Shown here piece after piece: positions 37,973 through 46,887 of a stretch of 64,000 nucleotides of DNA. Each line of letters starts with the position of its first letter. The stretch's first letter is position 1. The stretch lies in assembly GCA_002842215.1 (NCBI GenBank), contig PHCC01000003.1, positions 1 through 64,000 on the forward strand, given 5' to 3'. The translations under genes were made by a program, and so were the position numbers. The DNA is from Betaproteobacteria bacterium HGW-Betaproteobacteria-9 (GTDB lineage: Bacteria; Pseudomonadota; Gammaproteobacteria; Burkholderiales; Burkholderiaceae_C). Under the pieces are notes generated by a model. That model was not told where the DNA came from. It saw nothing but the letters and a program-made list of their open reading frames with translations, and did no database searches.

Positions 37973-39147
37973 GGTGTGATCTGCCGGTGTAGTACACGCT
38001 TCCCAATGGCCGCTCTGTGCACTTCGGAGGCGCCGTCGTAAATACGGAAGGGGCGCAGCATGCGCAATATCATCGACAGAGGCATATCCTCAGAGACTCC
38101 CAGAGCACCGGTGATCTGGACTGCCGTGTCAGCTACGCGATTCACCGCCTCCGACACGAAGACCTTGAGCATGGACGACTCGTGGCGTATCGCGTCCTGC
38201 CGGTCCAGGCGCTGCGCCACGTCATGCGTCATCAGGCGGGCGGCATAGAGATCAATGTGTGCGTCGGCCACCATGCCCTGCACCAACTGGTGTTCAGCCA
38301 GCAGCACACCGTGCGAGCGTCGCTGATTGACGTAGCCCTGAGCGGTTTCCATCGCCCTCGAAGCCAAACCAATGAAACGCATACAGTGGAATAGGCGGGC
38401 ACCCTCTAGACGCCACTGGCTGTATTCAAGTCCCCTGCCTGGCTGGCCCAAAATTGCGTCGGCCGGCACCTGACAGTTCTCGAACATGATCTCGGCATGG
38501 CCACCGATGTCGAAGGGCTCCATGGTCGGAATATCCCGAACGCGGCGCATGCCGAGATTGTCTGCGTCAACAAGAAACCAGGTCACGCCCTCCTCGGTCC
38601 GCGCCACGACAATGGCGAAATCGGCGACCATGGCACCCGAGATAAACCACTTGTGGCCATCGATGACCCAGCCTTCGGCCGTTCGGCGCGCTGTGGTGCG
38701 AAGCATCTTGGGATCAGATCCGGCCCCTGGCGCAGGTTCGGTCATGGCAAAACACGAGCGGCGCTCGCCGGCCACCAACGGATGCAGGTAGCGACGCGCT
38801 TGTACCTCGGTCGCCAGGTGTTCCAGTACGGCTATGTCGGGTTGTCCCGGTGCAGCACACCCAAGTGCCGCAGGTCCCAGGAAGCTGCGACCGACCTGCT
38901 CGAAGTACCAGCAGCAGTCGGACCAACTCAGCCGCAAGCCGCCGTGCTCTGGGGTAAGGCGCGGACCATATAGCCCAGCCGCGCGAGCGATCCCCGCCAG
39001 TTCGGTAGTGGTGTATTGGAACCAGTCGCGATCGTGGGCTCGGGTCAAATCCTCCCTTGGAATCACCTCTTCGCGCACAAATTCGGCAAGGCGACGTTCG
39101 AGTTCCTGCCGGTTCTTTTGGTTGGAATCAGCCACGTTCGACCTCAT
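37969..39147 (-). CDS. Acyl-CoA dehydrogenase
   Basis: 392-aa dehydrogenase with FAMTEPAPGAGSDPKMLRT, DGHKWFISGAMVADFAIVVART and FRIYDGASEVHRAAIGKRVL (catalytic Glu in YDGASEVHR). More similar to FadE/CaiA-type enzymes than the two downstream. ATGA overlap with the Bug receptor gene upstream places it second in the operon. Confidence 0.87.
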   Translation of the reverse strand: MRSNVADSNQKNRQELERRLAEFVREEVIPREDLTRAHDRDWFQYTTTELAGIARAAGLYGPRLTPEHGGLRLSWSDCCWYFEQVGRSFLGPAALGCAAPGQPDIAVLEHLATEVQARRYLHPLVAGERRSCFAMTEPAPGAGSDPKMLRTTARRTAEGWVIDGHKWFISGAMVADFAIVVARTEEGVTWFLVDADNLGMRRVRDIPTMEPFDIGGHAEIMFENCQVPADAILGQPGRGLEYSQWRLEGARLFHCMRFIGLASRAMETAQGYVNQRRSHGVLLAEHQLVQGMVADAHIDLYAARLMTHDVAQRLDRQDAIRHESSMLKVFVSEAVNRVADTAVQITGALGVSEDMPLSMILRMLRPFRIYDGASEVHRAAIGKRVLHRQITP

Positions 39148-40097
39148 CGCTTTGTCAGGGCAGTGATGCGCTTCCAGCGCTCTGTATCGGACTTGATGAA
39201 CTCAATGAACTCAGCCTGTCCCAGATAGGCCTCTTCGCCACCCGCAGTGATCAGGCGAGTCTTTACCTCATCGGTCCGTGTGGCCACGCGTACCGCATCG
39301 TCGATGCGCTTGATAACTGCCGCCGGCGTGCCTACCGGCGCATGCAGCCCGTACCAGGACAAGACACTGGCACCTGGGTAGCCTGCTTCGGCGATAGTGG
39401 GCACGTCGGGCATTTGCACTGACCGGGTAGCACTGAAATTGGCGATGACCTTTATCCGCCCTGTCTGCACCGCGGTCAGCGCTACTGTCGAGGGCAGAAC
39501 CGCCATGGACAGCAGCCCGTTGCCCAAGTCGGGCAGTATGGGAGGCGCACCCTGATAAGAAACGTCCTCTATGGGCAAGCCCGCAAGTGCCTTAAATACC
39601 TCGTTGGCCACGGTTTGAGGAGCGCCAGTGCCGCCATCGCCGTACTGCAGCGGCGGTCGTGTTGCTTTAGCGAGATCTACATACTCCTTGACGCTTTTCA
39701 CCCCCAGAGTGGTTGGCACAGCGAAGTAGCTAGGCGAAAGCGCAAAGCGTGCGATGGGCACAAAGTTCTCGGGCTTCCAGCGCAAGTTGTTGCTCAGCAT
39801 CGGGTTGGTGATTGTGAACGCGGCACTCACCAGCAATGTGTAGCCATCGGGTGCTGCCCGCGCCACCGCTTCGGCCCCGACGTTTGCAGAGGCGCCGGGC
39901 CTGGGCACAACCACAATCGGCTGACCCAACTCCTGTTCCATGCGTTGTACCACCGCCCGCGTTTGCACGTCGACCACGCCTCCGGGCGCATAGGGAACAA
40001 CCACTCGTATGGGCTTGGTCGGCCAGTCATCGTTGGCCTGCACGCCCAAAGCCGCTAGCAGCAAGGCGCAAGTGCCCAAAAGGTTCCTGATTCGCAT
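39144..40097 (-). CDS. Bug-family tripartite tricarboxylate transporter receptor
   Basis: 317-aa periplasmic solute receptor. Signal peptide MRIRNLLGTCALLLAALGVQA, then DDWPTKPIRVVVPYAPGGVVDVQTR, VVVPRPGASANVGAEAVARAAPDGYTLL and NFVPIARFALSPSYFAVP, typical of Bug proteins in Burkholderiales. First gene of the operon, so it probably captures the carboxylate degraded by the downstream enzymes. No TctA/TctB membrane genes are near. Confidence 0.92.
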   Translation of the reverse strand: MRIRNLLGTCALLLAALGVQANDDWPTKPIRVVVPYAPGGVVDVQTRAVVQRMEQELGQPIVVVPRPGASANVGAEAVARAAPDGYTLLVSAAFTITNPMLSNNLRWKPENFVPIARFALSPSYFAVPTTLGVKSVKEYVDLAKATRPPLQYGDGGTGAPQTVANEVFKALAGLPIEDVSYQGAPPILPDLGNGLLSMAVLPSTVALTAVQTGRIKVIANFSATRSVQMPDVPTIAEAGYPGASVLSWYGLHAPVGTPAAVIKRIDDAVRVATRTDEVKTRLITAGGEEAYLGQAEFIEFIKSDTERWKRITALTKR

Positions 40098-40175
40098 GTC
40101 TGTCTCCTTTGGTTGTCGGTTGCTTCATTCGATCGCCTGCTGTGGCTGCACTCGAATGTGATGGATGTTGCCACG

Positions 40176-40193
40176 CCTATTATGATAGGTCAA
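40176..40193. promoter_or_regulatory. Palindrome and candidate promoter between Bug operon and gntR gene
   Basis: CCTATTATGATAGG (40176-40189) is a perfect 5-4-5 palindrome. On the minus strand it lies just downstream of TTGACC (40193-40188), a good -35, so a repressor bound here would block the Bug operon. A looser partial repeat (CCTGTCATGA) occurs about 20 bp further on. The divergent GntR regulator is the likely binding protein. Confidence 0.5.
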
Positions 40194-40261
40194 CCATTTT
40201 TTCACAAAGCCTGTCATGACGAGTGATAATCCAGACAAGTCAAGAATTGCGATCCGTCTCT

Positions 40262-40975
40262 ATGTCCGAGTTGCCCCTTTTCAAGCAGATCGAATCCGAG
40301 CTCAGACAGCGCATCCTCAGCAATGAGCTGCGCCCGGGCGATAAGCTGCCCTCAGAAGCTGAGATGATCGAAACATATGGCGTCAGCCGAATCACCGTGC
40401 GCCAGGCGTTGGCAGAGTTGAATGCGGCAGGGTTGATCCAGAAGGTGAATGGCAAGGGCAGTTTTGTTGCCCACCCGCGCGACAACCCCGACCTGGGTCT
40501 ACTCACTGGTTTTTACGAGTACATGCGCGCGCGGGGCCATGTTGCGCGTGGCAAGCTCCTGTCAGTGCGCGAGGTGCAGGCACCTGCACGCGTTGTCCGT
40601 GCTCTTGGCCTGCCGCCAGAAACAGAACTGGTTCGCGCCAATATCATCAAGACCGTTGATGGTGTCAAGGTTGCCTACGGCTTCCTCATGGCTCCTCGTG
40701 TGACGATGGACCGCCTGCTAGAACACGACCTTGAATACAACGATGCACTGTTGCTTCTAGAGACGCGGCTCGGCTACCGGCTGCACTTTCACGACATCGA
40801 AACCAGCGCACTGGGCGCCAATGCCGAACAAGCCTCCCGCCTGGATCTGGTGCCAGGAACACCGCTATTGCGCGTGACCTTCATACCTTATGACATCGAG
40901 GCACGCGCCCTGGCCTATTCCGAGTACGTATTTAGAGGTGACCGCTTCAGCTACAAAGCCCGGGTCCATCGCTGA
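40262..40975 (+). CDS. GntR/HutC family transcriptional regulator
   Basis: 237-aa regulator. An N-terminal winged HTH (PLFKQIESELRQRILSNELRPG, LPSEAEMIETYGVSRITVRQAL) is followed by a UTRA effector domain (LTGFYEYMRARGHVARGKLLS, ending LAYSEYVFRGDRFSYKARVHR). HutC-type proteins usually repress a neighbouring catabolic operon until a metabolite binds. Divergent from the Bug-acyl-CoA operon. ATG at 40262 chosen over an upstream ATG because the domain begins directly after it. Confidence 0.88.
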   Translation: MSELPLFKQIESELRQRILSNELRPGDKLPSEAEMIETYGVSRITVRQALAELNAAGLIQKVNGKGSFVAHPRDNPDLGLLTGFYEYMRARGHVARGKLLSVREVQAPARVVRALGLPPETELVRANIIKTVDGVKVAYGFLMAPRVTMDRLLEHDLEYNDALLLLETRLGYRLHFHDIETSALGANAEQASRLDLVPGTPLLRVTFIPYDIEARALAYSEYVFRGDRFSYKARVHR

Positions 40976-41267
40976 ATGACCGCTTACGAGCTTCGCAACG
41001 ATTCGACACCGCCATCACCGAATGACTCAGTTCAGCCTTCTGCAGGCACACGGCCAACTATCGCGACAGGCTGTTGTTGGCCGGGAACGCTTCGGCGGGC
41101 GACCTGGCAGACATGCTGCAACGGCACCGCTTCAGCAGCGCCGGCAAAAGGGCTCATGCCCTCCCGCCGGGCAGGCCATGTCGATTTGGCACCCCGTTGT
41201 TCGTCGATGAGGTACGGGGCGCCCTCAGGCGGGTGCGCTGACCGATCAACCCAACAGGAGTGAAGAC
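40976..41267. other. 292-bp intergenic stretch, possible coding remnant
   Basis: No gene I can support. One plus-strand frame around 41055-41240 reads like coding sequence (ANYRDRLLLAGNASAGDLAD, then MLQRHRFSSAGKRAH, ending in a stop) but has no plausible start and no family I recognise. It may be a decayed gene at the island's far edge. Confidence 0.35.
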
Positions 41268-41636
41268 ATGTCATATATCGATGGTTTCGTGATCGCGGTC
41301 CCCACCGCCAACAAGCAGAAGTTCATCGAACACGCGCGCCATTTCGACTCGTTGTTCATCGAGCTGGGCGCTATCCGTGTGATCGAGGGCTGGGGCGATG
41401 ACGTTCCCGACGGCAAGGTCACCGACTTCCGCCGCGCGGTTCAGGCCACTGCCGAGGAGACGGTGGCCTTTTCGTGGGTCGAATGGCCGGACAAGGCCAC
41501 GCGCGACGCCGGCATGAAGAAAATGATGGAAGACCCGCGCATGGACCCGTCCACACCCGGCAACCCGCCGATGCCCTTCGACGGCAGACGCATGATCTTC
41601 GGCGGCTTCGAACAGGTGGTCGAAGTGAAGGCTTGA
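41268..41636 (+). CDS. DUF1428 family protein
   Basis: 122-aa cytosolic dimeric alpha-beta-barrel-like protein. Family signature: YIDGFVIAVPTANKQKFIEHA, IEGWGDDVPDGKVTDFRRAV, FSWVEWPDKATRDAGMKKMM and PFDGRRMIFGGFE. Function unknown; members resemble antibiotic-monooxygenase-fold proteins. ATG preceded by AGGAGTGAAGAC. Confidence 0.9.
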   Translation: MSYIDGFVIAVPTANKQKFIEHARHFDSLFIELGAIRVIEGWGDDVPDGKVTDFRRAVQATAEETVAFSWVEWPDKATRDAGMKKMMEDPRMDPSTPGNPPMPFDGRRMIFGGFEQVVEVKA

Positions 41637-41719
41637 GTGGCGGGGGGCGTCAAGACCTGGGCAGCGATCCCGCAGACAATGTCTCAGACCTGAATTCACC
41701 CCTTTCACAGGAGCTCAAC

Positions 41720-42151
41720 GTGTCGCTCACCTGGTCCTATTCCGCCGACGGTCTCGACTGGAATGAACTCGCTGCGCTGTATGACGCAGCGCCACTCGGC
41801 AGCAAAAGTCCGAGCGGCCTGAAGACCGCGTTCATGAACAGCATGTTCAAGTGTTTTGTCCATGAAGACGACAAGCTCGTTGGCGTCGGGCGGGCGCTGG
41901 CGGATGGTGTGGACTGCTCATACATCTGCGACGTCGCGTTGCTGCCCAGTCATCAAGGTCTGGGTCTCGGCAAACAGATCGTGGCCCAACTGGTGGAGCT
42001 GTCCAGGGGGCACAGGAAGATCATTCTTTACTCGGTGCCCGGCAAAGAACCGTTCTACAAGAAGCTGGGATTCAAGCGCATGAGCACAGCCATGGCGATC
42101 TTTGAGGATCAGGCTGGGGCTCAGGAGCGAGGGTATGTCAATGAAACCTGA
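41720..42151 (+). CDS. GNAT family N-acetyltransferase
   Basis: 143-aa protein. The acetyl-CoA-binding segment is CDVALLPSHQGLGLGKQIVAQLV (Q-x-x-G-x-G/A), followed by YSVPGKEPFYKKLGFKRM, the usual GNAT C-terminal strand-helix. A GTG start at 41720 follows CAGGAGCTCAAC and gives MSLTWSYS. It is followed 77 bp later by another, unrelated GNAT gene. Confidence 0.82.
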   Translation: MSLTWSYSADGLDWNELAALYDAAPLGSKSPSGLKTAFMNSMFKCFVHEDDKLVGVGRALADGVDCSYICDVALLPSHQGLGLGKQIVAQLVELSRGHRKIILYSVPGKEPFYKKLGFKRMSTAMAIFEDQAGAQERGYVNET

Positions 42152-42228
42152 CGCTGCCCTGAGCAAGCGCTGCACGAAACGCCGCCCAGTGGCCCAACGC
42201 CCCTTTGAAAGCTGAGCCACAACTGTCA

Positions 42229-42747
42229 ATGCAAATCGACCACGCCCAGCCGGAGGACGCACGCGCCGTCGCGGAAATCCACGTCAACGCTTGGCGCGTA
42301 GCGTATGCATCAATCCTTTCCGCCGAATACCTGGCGTCGCTTTCTGTCGATCAGCGCGAAGCCATGTGGCACAAGTGCATCGCCGCCGGGGAGCCCGAAC
42401 TGCTCGTGGCAAAACGCCATGGCGCCGTGGTGGGGTGGATGTCGTTCGGCGACAGCCGGGATGATGGCGCCCCCAAATCCGAGGCGGAGGTTTGGGCGCT
42501 GTACGTGGCGCCGGAGTGCTGGTCCTCGGGCGCCGGGCGGCAACTCTGGCTTCGGGCCCGTGAGCTCATGCGTGATCGCGGTTTCACCACCTGCAGCCTG
42601 TGGGTGTTTCCCCAGAACGAACGCGCCATCCGCTTCTACCGCGCGGCCGGCTTTGTTGCGGATGCGGGGCCTCCCCAAGCGTTTGAGCTGGGTGGTCGGC
42701 AGCTCCAGGAAGTGCGCTACGTCTGCAGGTTGGACGACGCACCATAG
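42229..42747 (+). CDS. GNAT family N-acetyltransferase
   Basis: 172-aa protein beginning MQIDHAQPEDARAVAEIHVNAWRVAY, the classic N-terminal GNAT pattern. The CoA-binding loop is VWALYVAPECWSSGAGRQLW, and SLWVFPQNERAIRFYRAAGF follows. Probable small-molecule or protein N-acetyltransferase with unknown substrate. An alternative TTG start 24 bases upstream has weaker support. Confidence 0.85.
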   Translation: MQIDHAQPEDARAVAEIHVNAWRVAYASILSAEYLASLSVDQREAMWHKCIAAGEPELLVAKRHGAVVGWMSFGDSRDDGAPKSEAEVWALYVAPECWSSGAGRQLWLRARELMRDRGFTTCSLWVFPQNERAIRFYRAAGFVADAGPPQAFELGGRQLQEVRYVCRLDDAP

Positions 42748-42822
42748 GCGGCCTTGCCACACCGATTCATGGGTGCGGCCCGGCCAACTTTTGCCGAAGC
42801 AGGGCGGCGCGTTGTTCAAGCG

Positions 42823-43812
42823 TCAGTGCACCGTCGCGCTCATCGCGTTCATGGCTTCCGCACGCGCCGGCACCGCGTAGCCCAGCGGCGCCAGCGCGGC
42901 CTGGATGCGGGCCATCTGTGCCGCGCTGACCAGCCCACCCAGCAGCTTCTGGAAGCGCGGCTCCAGCGTTCCGGAGACGATGTATTGCCAGCGGTAGGCC
43001 TTCAACAGCGTGGCGTTCACCTGCGCGGCGCGTTCGCCGTCCGGGGCCATGCCGCAGACGGTCAGGAAGTAGGCTGCGTCGGCTTTGGCCTGCCCTTGCA
43101 GGATGCCGTCGACCCCGCCGACCAGCGCGATCAGGTCGTCCACCGCCGCATCGCGCTGGGCGTCGTCTTTCAGCTTTGCGTCTTCACGTTCCCACTCCAG
43201 CTCGTCGATGATCGCGTGCTGCGACTCCTCTTTCCAGTGGAACAGGAACACGTCCTTGAACAGCGGCGACAGGTCCGGGGCGGCGTCGATGCTGGCGCGG
43301 TAGTGGGCCTGCGAGAACAGCTCGATGTGGCAGACCAGCGCCAGCACGGCCCAGCTGCACTTGCCCAGCACGAATGCGGCCACGTCGTTGGGCGCGACGT
43401 CGAAGCGATAACCCGCCGGCATGTCGGCGGCCACCAGGCTTTCAAGGCGGCGGAACAGCTCCTGGTGCTTCAGCTCCTCGTCGGTCAGGCGCACGATGGC
43501 TTCCAGCGCGGTCTGGTCGCCGAGCCAGTGGTCGCGGCTCAGGTCCAGCATCTTCGCGCTGATGAAGCGCTCGACCAAGCCAAACATGTTGGCGTAGGTG
43601 CGGCCCTGCACCTGGCTCAGGAACCGGTGCTCGGCCGGGCTCAGGAAGGTCAGTTCGTCGGCCAGCGACAACCCGTCGGGCAGGAAGGTGTGTGCAAGGT
43701 CGAAGCGGCGCCCGCGGATCACGTCGCGGTCGATGTCCCAGCGGATGCGTTTGGAGACTTCGATGGTCTTGGCGTAGCGCGGGATGTCCAGGGGGGTGGA
43801 TGGGGTTTGCAT
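42823..43812 (-). CDS. Ferritin-like diiron protein
   Basis: 329-aa all-helical protein. Four candidate metal-ligand segments occur in ferritin-like order: FGLVERFISAKML, TDEELKHQELFRRLE (ExxH), LVCHIELFSQAHY and KEESQHAIIDELEWE (ExxH). The pattern suits a carboxylate-bridged diiron oxygenase (AurF-like), but no close family is recognised. No signal peptide. Start ATG 43810-43812 (MQTPSTPLDI), after an AGAGGAAACACC site. Divergent from an alpha/beta hydrolase-LuxR fusion. Confidence 0.6.
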   Translation of the reverse strand: MQTPSTPLDIPRYAKTIEVSKRIRWDIDRDVIRGRRFDLAHTFLPDGLSLADELTFLSPAEHRFLSQVQGRTYANMFGLVERFISAKMLDLSRDHWLGDQTALEAIVRLTDEELKHQELFRRLESLVAADMPAGYRFDVAPNDVAAFVLGKCSWAVLALVCHIELFSQAHYRASIDAAPDLSPLFKDVFLFHWKEESQHAIIDELEWEREDAKLKDDAQRDAAVDDLIALVGGVDGILQGQAKADAAYFLTVCGMAPDGERAAQVNATLLKAYRWQYIVSGTLEPRFQKLLGGLVSAAQMARIQAALAPLGYAVPARAEAMNAMSATVH

Positions 43813-43972
43813 GGTGTTTCCTCTCGGGGTTGGATACGTCCTGTCGACGTGATCGAAGAATCCACCGGCGCGCGCGCTGGCGCATGAGGCGGATGTCCCA
43901 CGCCCTCCATCGGGTGGAGGATGGCGCGCGCCTGGGTCTAGGACGGGCGACCCAGGCGCGAGACAATCGCGC

Positions 43973-45061
43973 ATGCCCGCTGTCCAGCGTCCGCCCCCGA
44001 ACCTGCGCCAGAGCTTGCGTTTCTGCACCGCGGCCGACGGCACGCGCATCGCGATCGCCTCCATCGGCTCCGGCCCGCCGCTGCTGCGGGCCGCGCACTG
44101 GCTGAGCCATGTCGAACACGACCTGCACAGCCCGGTCTGGCGGCCCTGGCTGACCGAACTCGCACGCGATCACCACTACATCCGCTACGACCAGCGCGGC
44201 TGCGGCCTGTCCGAGAGCGCGGTGGCCGACTTTTCGCTCGACGCCTGGGTCGGCGATCTGGAGGCCGTGGTCGACAGCCTGGGCCTGCGCCGTTTCCCGC
44301 TGATCGGCATGTCACAAGGCGGTGCGGTGGCCATCGCCTACACCGTGCGACACCCCGACCAGGTGTCGCACCTGGTCCTGCCGGGTGCCTACGCGCGCGG
44401 CGCGCTGCAACGCGCCACCAGTGATGCCGAGCGGCTGGAGGCCGAGACCCTGGTCAACCTGATCCGCCTCGGCTGGGGGCGCGATAACGCCGCCTTCCGC
44501 CAGGTGTTCACCAACCAGTTCATCCCCGGCGGCACGCCGGCGCAGCACCAGTGGTGGAACGAGCTGGAGCGTCTGACGGCGAGCCCGGAGAACGCCGCGC
44601 GCACGCTCGAGGCCTTCCACCGCGTCGACGTGACCGACCTGGCGCGCCAGCTGCGTGTGCCCACACTGGTGCTGCATGCGCGCGGCGATGCGCGTGTGCC
44701 GTTCGATGAGGGGATGCGGCTGGCGGCACTGATCCCGGGCGCGCGTTTCGTGCCGCTGGAGAGCGACAACCACGTGCTGCTGGACACCGAGCCGGCGTGG
44801 TCCACCTTCCTGGCCGAGCTGCGTGGTTTTCTGGGCAACGCGCCGGTCGATGCCACCGACGGCGCCGGTGATGCAGCGCTGACACCGGCCGAGCGCGAGG
44901 TGTTGCGTCTGGTGGCCCAAGGCCTGGACAACCCGGCCATCGCGCAGCAGTTGAACAAGAGCGAAAAAACGGTGCGCAACCAGGTGTCGAGCATCTTCGA
45001 CAAGCTGGGCGTGCGCACGCGGGCGGAGGCGATCGTCTATGTGCGCGATCGCGCGCCCTGA
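43973..45061 (+). CDS. Alpha/beta hydrolase fused to a LuxR-type HTH
   Basis: 362-aa protein. Residues about 20-275 form an alpha/beta-hydrolase domain with RYDQRGCGLSE, nucleophile elbow GMSQGGAVAIAY, Asp in VLHARGDARVPF and His in LESDNHVLLD. Residues about 295-360 are a LuxR/GerE HTH (LTPAEREVLRLVAQGLDNPAIA, SEKTVRNQVSSIFDKLG). The hydrolase part may act as a ligand-binding sensor controlling the neighbouring diiron gene; catalytic residues appear intact, so enzyme activity is possible. Confidence 0.85.
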   Translation: MPAVQRPPPNLRQSLRFCTAADGTRIAIASIGSGPPLLRAAHWLSHVEHDLHSPVWRPWLTELARDHHYIRYDQRGCGLSESAVADFSLDAWVGDLEAVVDSLGLRRFPLIGMSQGGAVAIAYTVRHPDQVSHLVLPGAYARGALQRATSDAERLEAETLVNLIRLGWGRDNAAFRQVFTNQFIPGGTPAQHQWWNELERLTASPENAARTLEAFHRVDVTDLARQLRVPTLVLHARGDARVPFDEGMRLAALIPGARFVPLESDNHVLLDTEPAWSTFLAELRGFLGNAPVDATDGAGDAALTPAEREVLRLVAQGLDNPAIAQQLNKSEKTVRNQVSSIFDKLGVRTRAEAIVYVRDRAP

Positions 45062-45119
45062 GCTGCTGGAGGTACTCCAGCAATCCCTCCCGCAATACCG
45101 GTGGCGGCTGGAAGCGGGT

Positions 45120-45395
45120 TCAGCTCGCCTGCATCGGCTGGAACCGGTCCGCGCGGTCGACCAGGCTGCGCATCTGGTCCGCGGCGTGCATGGTGACGGT
45201 GTGGGGCGTGTAGCCCGGCCGGGGTGAGATGTAACTGGCCATTTCGCGCACCAGCGCCTGTTGTTCGGGCGGTGCGTTGGCCAGCAGGGCGATGACCATG
45301 TTTTCCAGCGCGACCACGCGCACGCGCAGCTGCACCAGCTCAGCGTTGGTGAGGGCGGGGCTGTCGCCCGGTGTGGGATGCAATGACTCAGACAT
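45120..45395 (-). CDS. Hypothetical protein, 91 aa
   Basis: Small acidic-to-neutral protein without signal peptide or membrane segment. A helix-rich central part (LTNAELVQLRVRVVALENMV) with heptad-like leucine/valine spacing suggests a short coiled coil. No family recognised. Converges on the hydrolase-LuxR gene. Start ATG follows AGGAGCCCAAC on the minus strand, which supports real translation. Confidence 0.55.
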   Translation of the reverse strand: MSESLHPTPGDSPALTNAELVQLRVRVVALENMVIALLANAPPEQQALVREMASYISPRPGYTPHTVTMHAADQMRSLVDRADRFQPMQAS

Positions 45396-45530
45396 GTTGG
45401 GCTCCTGCTTGGGGGCGCGCGGTGCCGCGCCGGGATCATTGTCGGATGGTTCGCTTCGTCTGCAACCCGGGTCTGTGCGCTGGCGCTCGTTGGAATTCTG
45501 TTGTTGGCTGGCCGGCCGCTGCGCCGGCTT

Positions 45531-46802
45531 TCAGAACAGCACGCGGCTGCGCAGGGTGCCGGGCACACGCGCCAGCTCGGCCAGCGCCAGCTCGGAGTGC
45601 GCGGCGTCGATGTCCATCACCACATAGCCCACGTCTTCGCGCGTCTGCAGGTACTGCGCCGAGATGTTGATGCCGTGGTCGGAAAAGACGCGGTTGATGC
45701 CGGAGAGCACACCGGGCACGTTGCGGTGGATATGCAGCAGGCGGTGTTTGCCGGGGTGCGCGGGCAGGGCCACTTCGGGGAAGTTGACGGCCGAGGTAGA
45801 GGTGCCGTTGTCGCTGTACTTCACCAGCTTTTCTGCCACCTCGATGCCAATGTTTTCCTGCGCCTCCAGCGTGGAGCCGCCGATGTGCGGCGTGAGGATC
45901 ACGTTGTCCAGGCCGCGCAGCGGCGACTCGAACATGTCCTTGTTGCTGTGCGGCTCTTCGGGGAACACGTCGATGGCGGCGCCGAGCAGGGCCTGGCTTT
46001 TCAGCGCGCAGGCCAGCGCGTCCACCTGTACCACGGTGCCGCGCGAGGCGTTGATGAGCACGGCGCTGGGCTTCATGCGCGCGATCTGGGCGGCGCCGAT
46101 CATCCATTGCGTGGCCGGCGTTTCGGGCACGTGCAGGCTCACCACGTCGGCGGTGGCCATGAGCTCGTCCAGGCTGGTGAGCGGTTTGGCGTTGCCCAGC
46201 GGCAGCTTGGTCACCACGTCAAAAAACACCACGTGCATGCCCAAGGCCTCGGCCAGTACCGAGAGCTGCGTGCCGATGGCGCCGTAGCCCACGATGCCCA
46301 GCGTCTTGCCGCGGATTTCAAACGCGTTGCTGGCCGATTTCAGCCAGCCGCCGCGGTGCGCCACGGCGTTTTTTTCGGGGATGCCGCGCATCAGCAAGAT
46401 GGCCTCGGCCAGCACCAGTTCGGCCACCGAGCGGGTGTTGGAAAACGGCGCGTTGAACACCGCAATGCCGCGCTCGCGCGCCGCGGCCAGGTCCACTTGG
46501 TTGGTGCCGATGCAGAAGCAGCCCACGGCGGCCAGGCGCTGGGCGTGGCTCAGCACCTCGGCGGTGAGCTGGGTGCGAGAGCGGATGCCGACGAAATGCG
46601 CGTCGGCGATCTTGGCCAGTAGCTGGTCATCGGGCAGGGCGCCGGGCAGGCTTTCGATCTGGCTGTAGCCCGCCGCGCGCAGCACCTCGATGGCCGAGGG
46701 GTGGATGCCCTCCAGCAGCAGGAAGCGGATCTTGTGTTTGTCGATCGAGGTCTTGGGGCCGGGCTGGACGGTTGGGGGCGGGGTGGTGGTGGCAGAGTTC
46801 AT
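45531..46802 (-). CDS. serA: D-3-phosphoglycerate dehydrogenase
   Basis: 423-aa first enzyme of serine biosynthesis. N-terminal substrate domain, NAD-binding domain with LGIVGYGAIGTQLSVLAEALG, catalytic Arg in INASRGTVV, Glu in VFPEEP and His in TPHIGGSTLEAQENIG. The C-terminal ACT domain (HRLLHIHRNVPGVLSGINRVF, YVVMDIDA) gives serine feedback. Same general form as E. coli SerA. An AT-rich gap with a TATATT -10-like box precedes it. Confidence 0.96.
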   Translation of the reverse strand: MNSATTTPPPTVQPGPKTSIDKHKIRFLLLEGIHPSAIEVLRAAGYSQIESLPGALPDDQLLAKIADAHFVGIRSRTQLTAEVLSHAQRLAAVGCFCIGTNQVDLAAARERGIAVFNAPFSNTRSVAELVLAEAILLMRGIPEKNAVAHRGGWLKSASNAFEIRGKTLGIVGYGAIGTQLSVLAEALGMHVVFFDVVTKLPLGNAKPLTSLDELMATADVVSLHVPETPATQWMIGAAQIARMKPSAVLINASRGTVVQVDALACALKSQALLGAAIDVFPEEPHSNKDMFESPLRGLDNVILTPHIGGSTLEAQENIGIEVAEKLVKYSDNGTSTSAVNFPEVALPAHPGKHRLLHIHRNVPGVLSGINRVFSDHGINISAQYLQTREDVGYVVMDIDAAHSELALAELARVPGTLRSRVLF

Positions 46803-46887
46803 GGTTGACTAATATAGTCGGGTATGGCGTTGAAAGCCATTTTTGAGGGCTTCGTCCCCGCGCCGCGCGGGGGATTCACCGCGGGTT

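Noticed and set aside
46803..46887. Serine or other riboswitch upstream of serA
   Set aside because: Only about 85 bp, no conserved riboswitch core seen; a plain promoter is enough.
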